Positions 1-7,076 of a stretch of 64,000 nucleotides of DNA are shown piece after piece; position 1 is the stretch's first letter; the number at the start of each line of letters is the position of its first letter. The position numbers and the translations under genes are program-made. A model generated the notes under the pieces. The model saw only the letters and a list, made by a program, of their open reading frames with translations. It ran no database searches and had not been told where the DNA came from. Origin of the DNA: an uncultured Bacteroidota bacterium (GTDB lineage Bacteria; Bacteroidota; Bacteroidia; B-17B0; Aurantibacillaceae); contig CAILKE010000021.1 in the NCBI GenBank assembly GCA_903834765.1, positions 1-64,000 on the forward strand, given 5' to 3'.

Positions 1-168
1 TTCTAAGTGTGGGATTTCAAAAAATAATTCCCAGCTATTGTCTTTTGCTGTATAACAATTTGGATATAGTTTGTTTTTATGGTTCTCTAATCTTTCAGAT
101 AAATTCAAACAACTTCCGATATAAAATTTATCTAAATTTTTAGAATATAATATATAAACGTGCGCCAT
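1..168 (-). CDS. GIY-YIG endonuclease-like protein, 3' end cut off by window
   Basis: Reading the minus strand from an ATG at 166-168 gives 56 residues that continue past the window edge. The N-terminus (VYILYSKN, then FYIGS about ten residues on) is the GIY-YIG nuclease core in its short Bacteroidota form, followed by a Leu/Arg-rich helix (LNLSERLENHK). Single-domain proteins of this type are usually 80-100 residues, so roughly half is present. The later catalytic Arg/Glu region cannot be seen in full. These small GIY-YIG proteins are common as stand-alone genes, and their substrate is mostly unknown. Confident about the fold, not about the function. Confidence 0.75.
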   Translation of the reverse strand, partial: MAHVYILYSKNLDKFYIGSCLNLSERLENHKNKLYPNCYTAKDNSWELFFEIPHLE

Positions 169-207
169 GATAAAATTCAAGAATGGTATGATGGGGTTTG
201 GCTACCA

Positions 208-225
208 TCCCGATAGCTATCGGGA
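208..225. repeat. 18-bp perfect palindrome TCCCGATAGCTATCGGGA, copy 1
   Basis: A perfect self-complementary 18-mer in the gap between the GIY-YIG gene and kbl. The identical 18-mer recurs at 60761-60778. Read on its minus strand, that copy also shares the two flanking bases CA on the 5' side. A three-difference variant lies at 51379-51396. It looks like a dispersed palindromic repeat; its role is unknown. Confidence 0.7.
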
Positions 226-295
226 ACGCCACATGTGCATTTACGGTGCAAATATGCGATTTTTTACAAAACTTAAAATATACATTCATAAAAAA

Positions 296-326
296 TTGAA
301 AAATCACATATATTTATTTTAATTTG
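296..326 (+). promoter_or_regulatory. Putative kbl promoter
   Basis: TTG at 296-298, 20 nt, then TTAATTTG at 319-326. This is one mismatch from the Bacteroidota -7 consensus TAnnTTTG at normal spacing. The predicted transcript would start near 332, leaving a leader of about 18 nt before the kbl ATG at 350. Confidence 0.4.
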
Positions 327-349
327 TACCACATTAAACTAAAAATATT

Positions 350-1543
350 ATGTACGGAAAATTCCAACAACATCTTCAAGCTCAACTTACTGAAATAGAA
401 CAAAACGGATTATTTAAGAAAGAACGTGTAATTATTACTCCGCAAGGCGCTAGTGTAAAAATAAGTGATGGCAATGAAGTCATTGTTTTTTGTTCAAATA
501 ATTATTTGGGATTATCTTCTCATCCAAAGGTAATTGAAGGCGCAAAAAAAGCGCTTGATACATATGGATTTGGAATGTCTTCCGTGCGTTTTATCTGTGG
601 TACCCAAGATATTCATAAAACACTTGAAAAAAAGATTGCTTCTTTTTTAGGACAAGAAGATACTATTTTATATGCTGCTGCATTTGATGCTAATGGTGGG
701 GTGTTTGAACCATTGTTTGGTGAGGAAGATGCCATCATATCCGATGAACTAAATCATGCGTCTATTATTGATGGCGTGCGTTTATGCAAGTCGCAACGAT
801 ACCGCTACAAGAATTGTGATATGGCGGACTTGGAAGAACAACTAATTAAATCACAAGCTCAACGTTACCGAATTATTGTAACGGATGGTGTATTTAGTAT
901 GGACGGCTTTGTGGCGCCTTTAGATAAAATTTGTGACTTGGCAGATAAATACAACGCCATGGTAATGGTAGATGAATGCCATGCAAGCGGTTTTATTGGT
1001 AAAACCGGACGTGGAACTGTTGAATTGAAAAACGTTATGAATCGCGTGGATATTATCACCGGAACTTTAGGTAAAGCTCTAGGTGGTGCCATGGGCGGCT
1101 TTACAACTGGTAAAAAAGAAATCATTGAAATATTAAGACAACGCTCTCGTCCTTACCTATTTTCAAACTCTTTAGCACCAAGTATTGTAGGGGCAAGTAT
1201 CGCAGTGTTTGATTTACTTAGCGAAACTACCGAATTAAGAGATACTTTAGAAAGTAATATCGCTTACTTTAAAACAGGTTTACGTAAAATTGGCTTAGAA
1301 TTTAAAGAAGGTGATTCTGCTATCGTACCTGTAATGCTGTATGATGCAAAGCTATCTCAGGTATTTGCTGACAAATTATTGGAAGAAGGTATTTATGTTA
1401 TTGGTTTCTTTTTTCCTGTGGTAGCTAAAGGACAGGCTCGTATTCGTGTTCAATTATCTGCAGCGCATACAAAAGCTCATTTAGATAAAGCTTTAGCGGC
1501 TTTCGAAAAAGTTGGTCTAGAGTTAGGTGTAATTAAAAAATAA
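350..1543 (+). CDS. kbl: Glycine C-acetyltransferase (2-amino-3-ketobutyrate CoA ligase)
   Basis: 397 residues, the usual family length and close to E. coli Kbl along its whole course. It is a PLP-dependent alpha-oxoamine synthase that interconverts glycine + acetyl-CoA and 2-amino-3-oxobutyrate + CoA in threonine degradation. Visible landmarks are FCSNNYLGL (about 48-55), SVRFICGTQDIHK (78-90), the HASIIDGVRLC stretch (136-146), the cofactor-binding DECH (208-211) and the Schiff-base lysine K242 in GTLGKALGG. The SVRFICGT and GVRLC signatures favour Kbl over BioF (8-amino-7-oxononanoate synthase) or serine palmitoyltransferase. The usual partner, threonine dehydrogenase, is not in the window, and the gene appears to be monocistronic. 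Confidence 0.93.
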   Translation: MYGKFQQHLQAQLTEIEQNGLFKKERVIITPQGASVKISDGNEVIVFCSNNYLGLSSHPKVIEGAKKALDTYGFGMSSVRFICGTQDIHKTLEKKIASFLGQEDTILYAAAFDANGGVFEPLFGEEDAIISDELNHASIIDGVRLCKSQRYRYKNCDMADLEEQLIKSQAQRYRIIVTDGVFSMDGFVAPLDKICDLADKYNAMVMVDECHASGFIGKTGRGTVELKNVMNRVDIITGTLGKALGGAMGGFTTGKKEIIEILRQRSRPYLFSNSLAPSIVGASIAVFDLLSETTELRDTLESNIAYFKTGLRKIGLEFKEGDSAIVPVMLYDAKLSQVFADKLLEEGIYVIGFFFPVVAKGQARIRVQLSAAHTKAHLDKALAAFEKVGLELGVIKK

Positions 1544-1599
1544 AATTCAATAAAATATCAATTAATAATCCGTCAATTTATTTTAGGACGTTACATATC

Positions 1600-2259
1600 T
1601 TATAATCCTAATTTTAAAAAATCATCCTGCTTTGTTTCAAATACCATTTGTTGTTTACTTACTGGATGCTGAATAATGAGTTTGGCAGCATGCAAGGCAA
1701 TGGCATTAGGTTTATAGTTAAGTGTTGATCCATATGTTTCATCACCAATAATTGGACAACCAATACTTGCTAACTGCGCCCTAATTTGATGATACTTGCC
1801 GGTGTGGAGTTTTATATCCCATAAATAATAGGTGCCATGTGGTTTTATCTCATATTCTAATTTTACTTTTTCGGCATATTCAGTTCCTTCAGGAACTAAA
1901 ACAGCTTTCTTTTTTTCTTTGCGATGCCAATGCTCTAACATACCGCTTTTTATTTTTGGCGAATCTAAGGTCAGCGCTATATAATATTTAGATACGCTGC
2001 GTTGAGCAAATTGTTCGCTTAAGTTTCGCAGGTATTCTTTTTTTTTAGTGAATAGTACTACTCCACTAACGGGCCTATCCAAGCGATGCAGATGTTGCAC
2101 ATAAGGTGTTTTTTCTAGCGTTTTTTCTTTGAGATATTGTTTAACCCACTGCAGTAAATTCGGAAAATTATTACGATCAGGTTCTACCATCAGTCCGGCA
2201 GGCTTATTACAAACAAGCAATACGTCGTCTTCGTAAATTATTATGGGTTGCTCTGTCAT
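1600..2259 (-). CDS. RluA-family RNA pseudouridine synthase (TruC/RluA-like)
   Basis: 219 residues, a catalytic domain only, with no N-terminal S4 domain. The signature HRLDRPVSG (58-66) carries the catalytic Asp at D61. Other conserved blocks are LLVCNKPAGLMV (14-25), HTGKYHQIRAQLASIGCPIIGD and the terminal ALHAAKL. Short, S4-less members include TruC (tRNA U65) and RluA (23S U746/tRNA U32), so the family is secure but the uridine target is not. It converges with kbl; the 56-bp gap contains only a weak hairpin. The ATG at 2257-2259 is the first in frame. Confidence 0.85.
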   Translation of the reverse strand: MTEQPIIIYEDDVLLVCNKPAGLMVEPDRNNFPNLLQWVKQYLKEKTLEKTPYVQHLHRLDRPVSGVVLFTKKKEYLRNLSEQFAQRSVSKYYIALTLDSPKIKSGMLEHWHRKEKKKAVLVPEGTEYAEKVKLEYEIKPHGTYYLWDIKLHTGKYHQIRAQLASIGCPIIGDETYGSTLNYKPNAIALHAAKLIIQHPVSKQQMVFETKQDDFLKLGL

Positions 2260-2415
2260 AAATTAAGGAATAGTATGAATCTACTGATTTATCAAAACTA
2301 ATATTTTTTATTGAAATTCGAATCAACGTGATAAAGTTGATTAGAATTTAAATACCGTTTTCATAAAAATAAAATATGCAGAACATCACTCAGCATAATG
2401 TATAAGCTCATGTTT

Positions 2416-2441
2416 TCTGTTTAGTAAGTGATGTAATTTAG
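2416..2441 (+). promoter_or_regulatory. Promoter of structured RNA A
   Basis: TCTG at 2416-2419 and, 14 nt later, TAATTTAG at 2434-2441 (TAnnTTTG with one mismatch). The -7 box ends exactly 4 nt before the GTTATAA at which homology to RNA B begins. RNA B has the same offset, which is the main reason to believe this promoter. Confidence 0.5.
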
Positions 2442-2445
2442 TAAT

Positions 2446-2931
2446 GTTATAATTAAGGAAATTGTTCTTAAAACATTAGTTAGGCGAGACACTATAAATT
2501 GCAATAGATTTAGAAAACTTGCAGACTCAAAGACAACGGAAGTTGATACACTAAAGAGTGAAACCCCTTTTAGTGTTAGGTTGATGGCAATGCTTGCATT
2601 GCTCAATTCAAAGAAACGATTATGGTCGTTTGGATTAGGAAGAGTTGAAATATGGTATAGGTTTTTTACGTTAAGTGACACAGCAATTTGGCATAACGGA
2701 AAAGTACTCAAAGGCAGTAACTGCTCCATGCAAGGTCAAACATGCATGGTAGATTGAAAGAGGAATAACTATTTTAAAAGATAGCTAAACCTGTTAAATC
2801 CAAGGTCGACTTTAGGTCGGTTTCTATATTTCTCCTAAAATTATAAAAGAAGGAATACAAAGCATAAGTGTTTTAACACAATTAAGCTTGTAGGAAAACG
2901 GAAAGCAGGCACGCAAGTGTCTGCTTTTTTT
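2446..2931 (+). ncRNA. Structured non-coding RNA A (candidate new family, long copy)
   Basis: About 486 nt with no credible ORF, running from a promoter-like box to an intrinsic terminator. Visible helices: TAAG/CTTA with a bulged G (2454-2457/2467-2470); GCGAG/CTTGC (2484-2488/2518-2522) enclosing TAAAT/ATTTA (2495-2499/2508-2512); CAAC-GGAA-GTTG, a GNRA-capped stem (2534-2545); ACACTAAA/TTTAGTGT (2548-2555/2569-2576); CAATG-CTTG-CATTG (2588-2601); AAACGA/TCGTTT around a TTATGG loop (2614-2631). Every one has a counterpart in RNA B (4397-4674), several with compensatory changes. After about 2690, RNA A has roughly 200 nt absent from B, including CCATGCA/TGCATGG and a second ACTCAAAGGCA word. 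I do not recognise it as tmRNA, RNase P, SRP or 6S RNA. The function is unknown. Confidence 0.75.
2902..2931 (+). terminator. Intrinsic terminator of RNA A
   Basis: An 11-bp stem (AAAGCAGGCAC/GTGTCTGCTTT, one G-T wobble) closed by a GCAA tetraloop and followed by a run of T. The core CAGGCAC/GTGTCTG matches CAGGCGC/GCGCCTG of RNA B with compensatory differences. Confidence 0.85.
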
Positions 2932-3011
2932 ATAAACGATTATTATTTGCAAATAGTAATTTGCTTAACTACTAGGTATATGTTTTTAATAAAATAAATT
3001 TTTCGATGTGT

Positions 3012-3197
3012 TTAATAATTCGATATTAACCAATACAAGGTAATTACAATAACGAGGATAGCAACAACAATAAAAATTATATCGGGTCTACCAGTAGATT
3101 CTGTTAATTTTTTTTCAGCTTTATCTAAACCTAACACATCTTTTTCTAAAAATTTTGGCATGGACCTTTCTTTTTTATTTTTGCCTAATGAACTCAT
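3012..3197 (-). CDS. Small single-pass membrane protein (61 aa)
   Basis: 61 residues, with a charged N-terminal half (KNKKERSMPKFLEKDVLG) and one strong hydrophobic segment at about 40-57 (IIFIVVAILVIVITLYWL). The predicted topology is one membrane span with a very short C-terminal tail. An internal Met at residue 13 (MPKFLEKD) is an alternative start, giving 49 residues. It lies 93 bp downstream of the universal stress protein gene in the same direction, so the two are probably co-transcribed. I recognise no family. The operon context suggests a stress-related membrane role, but that is inference only. Confidence 0.6.
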   Translation of the reverse strand: MSSLGKNKKERSMPKFLEKDVLGLDKAEKKLTESTGRPDIIFIVVAILVIVITLYWLISNY

Positions 3198-3290
3198 GAT
3201 TTTTATTTTTTTGATGTTATTGACATGTATTTAGATTTCTATCTATTCGCCAACAAAATGGAATTAACAGAGTAGCTATTATTAATCTCT

Positions 3291-4181
3291 TTATTGGCCT
3301 ATTGATTGATTAATAATTTTCTTTGGCGCTTTTTTAGTAACGTTAGAATTATGATGGTGCAGTATAAGAAGAGGAATAGTGGCGTGGTTAGCCATTTCAT
3401 TGGTCCAGCTTGTTTTCCAAATGGTTTCAGGAAATTTTGTACCATGTGATATCATCGATAACATATCTAGCTTTTGCTTTTTTATATATTGATTAAGCCC
3501 ATCCCTCACATTAGAATCGCTATATACATGCATTGAAATTTTTTTGTAATTCAAGTGCTTCTTAGTTTTATCAACTATTTTTTTAAGTAGTTCTTCTGAA
3601 TTATAAGTTGCTAAATCTTGAATATACACAAACGTAATTTCAGTATGGTGTTTTTTAGCGAAGGAAACTAATTCTGTTTCGGCAAACGAATGAATAGTTT
3701 CTAAATTAGTAGCCATAGCCATGTGATGAATTTCTTTAAATTTTGCTTTTGGTGGAACAGCAATCATGGTGCATGCCGTATTATTAATTACTTGTGAGGT
3801 TGTGCTTCCTACTAATGCTCTCATAACGGCTCCTTGCCCTGTAGTGCCCATGATGATCAAATCTATTTTATTTTTTTTCACATATTCAATAATATTATCC
3901 GAAGCCATACCTGGTTGAGTTTCCCACTTAGGCTTAATGTTTGGAAATATTTTAGAAAGAGTGGCGATGAGTTTTTTCATTTTTAGTTCAGCGCCTTCCT
4001 TTGCTTCTTGTTTACCAATATGAACGACTGAAGTAAAGGGTATGACTAATTTACCTGTTGGATTTTGATATGTATGAAACAGTATGATTTTTGATTTTGT
4101 TTTCTCAGCATAAGCAACTGCATATTTAACTGCGTTGTATGCATTTTTGGAAAAGTCTGTTGGAACAAGTATGGATTTCAT
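3291..4181 (-). CDS. Universal stress protein, two tandem UspA domains
   Basis: 296 residues holding two UspA (PF00582-type) domains, about 1-143 and 150-277. The first begins KSILVPTDFS and has the complete ATP-binding motif G-2x-G-9x-G-S (G112, G115, G125, S126). The second domain ends in IPLLILHHHN and has a degenerate motif, so probably only domain 1 binds ATP. Double-domain Usp proteins are common in Bacteroidota and are linked to starvation, redox or low-oxygen stress. The gene is followed by the 61-aa membrane protein gene. The pair is bracketed by the two homologous structured RNAs on the opposite strand (2446-2931 and 4397-4674). Confidence 0.9.
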   Translation of the reverse strand: MKSILVPTDFSKNAYNAVKYAVAYAEKTKSKIILFHTYQNPTGKLVIPFTSVVHIGKQEAKEGAELKMKKLIATLSKIFPNIKPKWETQPGMASDNIIEYVKKNKIDLIIMGTTGQGAVMRALVGSTTSQVINNTACTMIAVPPKAKFKEIHHMAMATNLETIHSFAETELVSFAKKHHTEITFVYIQDLATYNSEELLKKIVDKTKKHLNYKKISMHVYSDSNVRDGLNQYIKKQKLDMLSMISHGTKFPETIWKTSWTNEMANHATIPLLILHHHNSNVTKKAPKKIINQSIGQ

Positions 4182-4365
4182 ATTCTTAATTAGTTTTGTA
4201 TGTGTCTAAAGTATGAGTATTACATGGCATCTTTAGTAAGGTTAGTCTTTGCTAAATGTGATTTTACTCACTAACATTCAATGAACCAAATTGATGTTAA
4301 GATTATTCATTTCGCGATTTGAATATTTGTAAAAGATCATCTAATAAGATGACTAGGTTCATCTT

Positions 4366-4392
4366 TTTGATAGCATCGATGGTTTACCTTTG
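4366..4392 (+). promoter_or_regulatory. Promoter of structured RNA B
   Basis: TTTG at 4366-4369, then 15 nt, then a perfect -7 box TACCTTTG at 4385-4392. The spacing is slightly shorter than usual. Four nucleotides separate the box from GTTATAA at 4397, exactly as in copy A. A CATCT-AATA-AGATG hairpin lies just upstream (about 4338-4352). Confidence 0.6.
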
Positions 4393-4396
4393 CCCT

Positions 4397-4674
4397 GTTA
4401 TAAGTAAGGAAACAATTCTTAAACATGAGTTTGATGAGGTACTCTAAATGGTATAGATTTAAAAAACCCTCAAACTCAAAGGCAACGGAAGTTGATGCAG
4501 TAATAGGTGCGATTCCTCAAGCTGCTAGGTTGATGGTTATGTTCGCATATTTCAGCCCAATGTAATGGCTACGGTCATTAGGTTTAGAATCAGTTAAAGA
4601 TACATAGTTTTGTCATGTTTAGTCACAAGAGCTAGTATTTTAAAAAAGGCAGGCGCACCAGCGCCTGTTTTTTT
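4397..4674 (+). ncRNA. Structured non-coding RNA B (candidate new family, short copy)
   Basis: About 278 nt and homologous to RNA A. Helices: TAAG/CTTA with a bulged G (4405-4408/4418-4421); TGAGG/CCTCA (4435-4439/4468-4472) enclosing TAAAT/ATTTA (4445-4449/4457-4461); CAAC-GGAA-GTTG (4483-4494); GCAG/CTGC (4497-4500/4522-4525) with inner AGG/CCT; TATG-TTCG-CATA (4538-4549); TAATGG/TCATTA around CTACGG (4563-4580). Relative to A, the TGAGG/CCTCA, GCAG/CTGC and TAATGG/TCATTA pairings change on both sides, and the capping loop switches from CUUG to UUCG, both stable tetraloops. The longest primary match is the block around GCAACGGAAGTTGAT. There is no ORF. The biological role is unknown. Confidence 0.8.
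4650..4674 (+). terminator. Intrinsic terminator of RNA B
   Basis: CAGGCGC-ACCA-GCGCCTG followed by seven T. The stem is preceded by six A and GG, so it could also work for minus-strand transcripts. It is homologous to the RNA A terminator, with two pairs changed compensatorily. Confidence 0.9.
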
Positions 4675-4680
4675 ATACCA

Positions 4681-4757
4681 ATAAGTGAGTTGGCTCGCTT
4701 GATAATATTATGGTAATTACAACAAAAAACTCAGCAGGTTTTGCTGAGTTTTTTATG
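4681..4757 (+). other. Hairpin plus second intrinsic terminator after RNA B
   Basis: Two further hairpins follow RNA B within 80 nt: AAGTGAG-TTGG-CTCGCTT (4683-4700, one wobble pair) and the terminator AACTCAGCA-GGTTT-TGCTGAGTT with a T run (4728-4754). The second has A/T tracts on both sides and could stop transcription in either direction. It may be a back-up terminator for RNA B or the end of a separate small transcript; no gene lies between. Confidence 0.6.
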
Positions 4758-5222
4758 AGAGGAATTAAGCGATTGCATAAAATGTTACTACCAAACTTTA
4801 ATAAACAAAGAGCAGTAATTGTTAAGAAATGTAAAGTGGTATCAATAAATTAATAAGTGGCAAGTATTAACTTGTAAGTGGTGCGCAGATGTTTGCAATT
4901 GGCAAAATCAGAATTTGCATTACTTTTTTATGTTTACTTAAGCCTCAGAATTGGAAATAGATTAATCAAAAATGGATTTTGATTAATTTTAACTCAACGA
5001 TGAGTAATATTTACTGTTTGGCGATGAATGCAAATTGTAATATGATTAATACCTAATGAAGGTTGAGTTATTAGTATTATATAGCAATTCCTCAGCAACT
5101 TTAAACGATTACTTAGCAGTAATTTTAAATTACTTAAGTATATACTGTGATTTATAGAAAATGTGAACTCAGTTATAAGATACCAACTTGGAGTGCTGAA
5201 AAAACTAAAATTACACCTCCTT
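4755..5222. other. Non-coding AT-rich stretch
   Basis: About 470 bp with stop codons in all frames and no recognisable RNA, repeat or gene remnant. Short words recur (AATTAATAAGTGG, TTACTTAAG), but nothing has a clear structure. Together with RNA B, this makes the 4182-5387 gap unusually long for this genome segment. Confidence 0.5.
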
Positions 5223-5254
5223 TTTGTGGGATGATTACAAATTGGTTATATTTG
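5223..5254 (+). promoter_or_regulatory. Strong Bacteroidota-type promoter
   Basis: TTTG at 5223-5226, a 20-nt spacer, then a perfect -7 box TATATTTG at 5247-5254. Transcription would start near 5260 and give a leader of about 125-135 nt in front of the secreted-protein gene at 5388/5397. Confidence 0.65.
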
Positions 5255-5387
5255 ATAAACCAACTATACGCCATTGCGTAGCGCCTATTTTGCAAAATAT
5301 TAAAGATATGCGCTATAAAGTAGCGACTATATGGTAGTTATCGTATATTTTGAGAACACTCCGAACAGACAGTAACGCTAAAACGGA

Positions 5388-6371
5388 ATGACTACAATGA
5401 AAAAACAATTTACAATATTGATTTTACTGATATGTAGAATTTTTAGTGGACAAAATTTAGTTCCAAATTATTCATTTGAAAACATTACCTCGTGCCCAAC
5501 GTACCAAAATAATATTTATAAAGCTTCACCTTGGTTTCAACCCTGTGTTTTTTTTGGGAATACTACTAATTCATCAAGCTCCGATCTTTTTAATACTTGC
5601 GGAACTTCTGGTTGGCAGTGTCCAGTAAATGCTCTTGGGGTTCAAAATGCTAGAACTGGAAATGGATATGGAGGATTAAATCCATATAATGACGGAGAAG
5701 ATGTGACTGAATATATTGAGGTTCCTTTAATATCTCCTTTAATTGCGAATAAACGTTATTGTTTGGAGTTTTATGTTTCGTTAGCAGATTCTTCTCATTG
5801 GAGTATAAGCAATATAGGTGCTTATTTTTCAGTTGATAGCATACTTGACTCCGCTTATTATCTAACCTTAACTCATCTAACTCCACAAGTTGAAAATTCA
5901 GTCTCTAATATGTTAAATGATAACACTAATTGGACATTAGTTTCTGGATACTTTATTGCAAATGGTGGTGAGAAATTTATGACTATTGGGAATTTTAACC
6001 ATTGGTGGCTTACCAATCGTCAAAACAATATAAGTACAGGATTAGGTACAGCATATTATCAAACAGCATATTATTACATTGATGATGTAAGTTTATTTGA
6101 CTGCACGGGGTTACTGGTGGACGAATTAAATAAAGATAATGAAACAATAGATATTTATCCTAACCTTATAACCAATGAACTAACAGTAAACATTAATAAC
6201 AACGAACCAGTAGAAATTATTCTTTACGACCTTTCATCCCGAAAACTATTACAGGAAATATTTACAAAAACAAAAATAATAAATACTGAACAGCTTACGA
6301 AAGGTCTTTACCTTTATACTGTTAGTAACAAAAACGGAATTATTAAAAACGGAAAAATAATTAAAGAATAG
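5388..6371 (+). CDS. Secreted protein with T9SS type A sorting domain
   Basis: 327 residues. A signal peptide covers about 1-20 (ILILLICRIFSGQ), followed by the NLVPNYSFENITSCP start seen in many Bacteroidota surface proteins (a jelly-roll/carbohydrate-binding-like N-terminal module). The last 75 or so residues, from DIYPNLITNELTV to IIKNGKIIKE, form a type A T9SS C-terminal sorting domain, so the protein should cross the outer membrane by the Por system. Two in-frame ATGs exist, at 5388 and 5397; the second (MKKQFTIL) makes the more typical signal peptide. No enzymatic motif is visible, so it is probably a surface or adhesive protein. Noncoding DNA lies on both sides, suggesting an accessory insertion. 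Confidence 0.85.
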   Translation: MTTMKKQFTILILLICRIFSGQNLVPNYSFENITSCPTYQNNIYKASPWFQPCVFFGNTTNSSSSDLFNTCGTSGWQCPVNALGVQNARTGNGYGGLNPYNDGEDVTEYIEVPLISPLIANKRYCLEFYVSLADSSHWSISNIGAYFSVDSILDSAYYLTLTHLTPQVENSVSNMLNDNTNWTLVSGYFIANGGEKFMTIGNFNHWWLTNRQNNISTGLGTAYYQTAYYYIDDVSLFDCTGLLVDELNKDNETIDIYPNLITNELTVNINNNEPVEIILYDLSSRKLLQEIFTKTKIINTEQLTKGLYLYTVSNKNGIIKNGKIIKE

Positions 6372-6373
6372 CC

Positions 6374-6539
6374 TTGAAACACTCGACACTAAAGAAAAAC
6401 ATCCGATAACCCACGGTTTGCCTCAGCCTCACAGAAGTACAAGCATTTGCAAAAACGGTAGAAAGTTTTTTATTTTTTCTTTGCAAATGGCAATAAACAG
6501 TTATCTTCGTTAGTAGTTTTTCGGTAGAAAGTGTTTCAA
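6374..6539. repeat. Intergenic element bounded by a 10-bp inverted repeat
   Basis: TTGAAACACT at 6374-6383 and its exact complement AGTGTTTCAA at 6530-6539 bound 166 bp. Inside are a second inverted pair (TTTGCAAATG and its complement, about 20 nt apart, near 6453-6490) and a direct repeat CGGTAGAAAGT (near 6465 and 6522). The layout resembles a small palindromic mobile element or a recombination site. It starts 2 bp after the stop codon of the T9SS cargo gene. Confidence 0.4.
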
Positions 6540-6611
6540 ACGTCGGCCGAAATCAAACCGCGAAAACGTTACCTAATTTCCTATTAAAAAGCATTAAGAC
6601 AGCAAAATAAG

Positions 6612-7025
6612 TTGAACATACATAATCAAATCAAAAATTACATTGCTACTATACCTGAACCAAAACGATCAGACATCGAATACTTGCACAAACAAATAAT
6701 TCAAGCCTTACCAAAAGATAAATTATGGTTCTTAGATGGCAAAAATGATGAAGGGAAAATTGTTGCCAATCCTAATATAGGATATGGACTTCAAACCATC
6801 AAATATGCTGACTGTAAAACCAAGGAATTTTATCAAATTGGAATCAGTGCAAACACAACAGGAATATCTGTTTATATTATGGGTATTGCAAACAAAAAAT
6901 ATTTGCTTGAAACATACGGAAAAACAATAGGTAAGGCTAAAATAACGGGCTATTGTATCAAGTTTAAAACCCTAAAAGACATAAATATTGATACGCTTTT
7001 ATTGGCAATAACAAATGGGGTTTAG
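6612..7025 (+). CDS. DUF1801-like (YdhG-type) small protein
   Basis: 137 residues. The N-terminal IKNYIATIPEPKRSDIEYLHKQI matches the opening helix of DUF1801/YdhG-like proteins (pattern IxxLPEPxRxxLxxLR), and the following IGYGLQTI stretch fits the conserved core. The function of the family is unknown. No ATG is available at the N-terminus: the frame is closed upstream at 6585-6587, and the first plausible start is TTG at 6612, so the start is uncertain. It sits between the 6374-6539 repeat and the U32 gene in what looks like an accessory pocket. Confidence 0.65.
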   Translation: MNIHNQIKNYIATIPEPKRSDIEYLHKQIIQALPKDKLWFLDGKNDEGKIVANPNIGYGLQTIKYADCKTKEFYQIGISANTTGISVYIMGIANKKYLLETYGKTIGKAKITGYCIKFKTLKDINIDTLLLAITNGV

Positions 7026-7076
7026 TTTTTTGTTTTGCAATCAACCAAATAATTGCAGACCTTTGAGATTAAGAAT

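Noticed and set aside
2421-2729. 102-codon minus-strand open frame within RNA A
   Set aside because: It runs antisense through the helices shared with RNA B; its composition is Leu/Ser-rich with no recognisable domain, and the RNA interpretation explains the conservation better.
6374-6611. Integron attC site between the T9SS cargo and DUF1801-like genes
   Set aside because: The terminal repeats lack a clear GTTRRRY core and the paired R'/R'' boxes; kept only as a generic inverted-repeat element.
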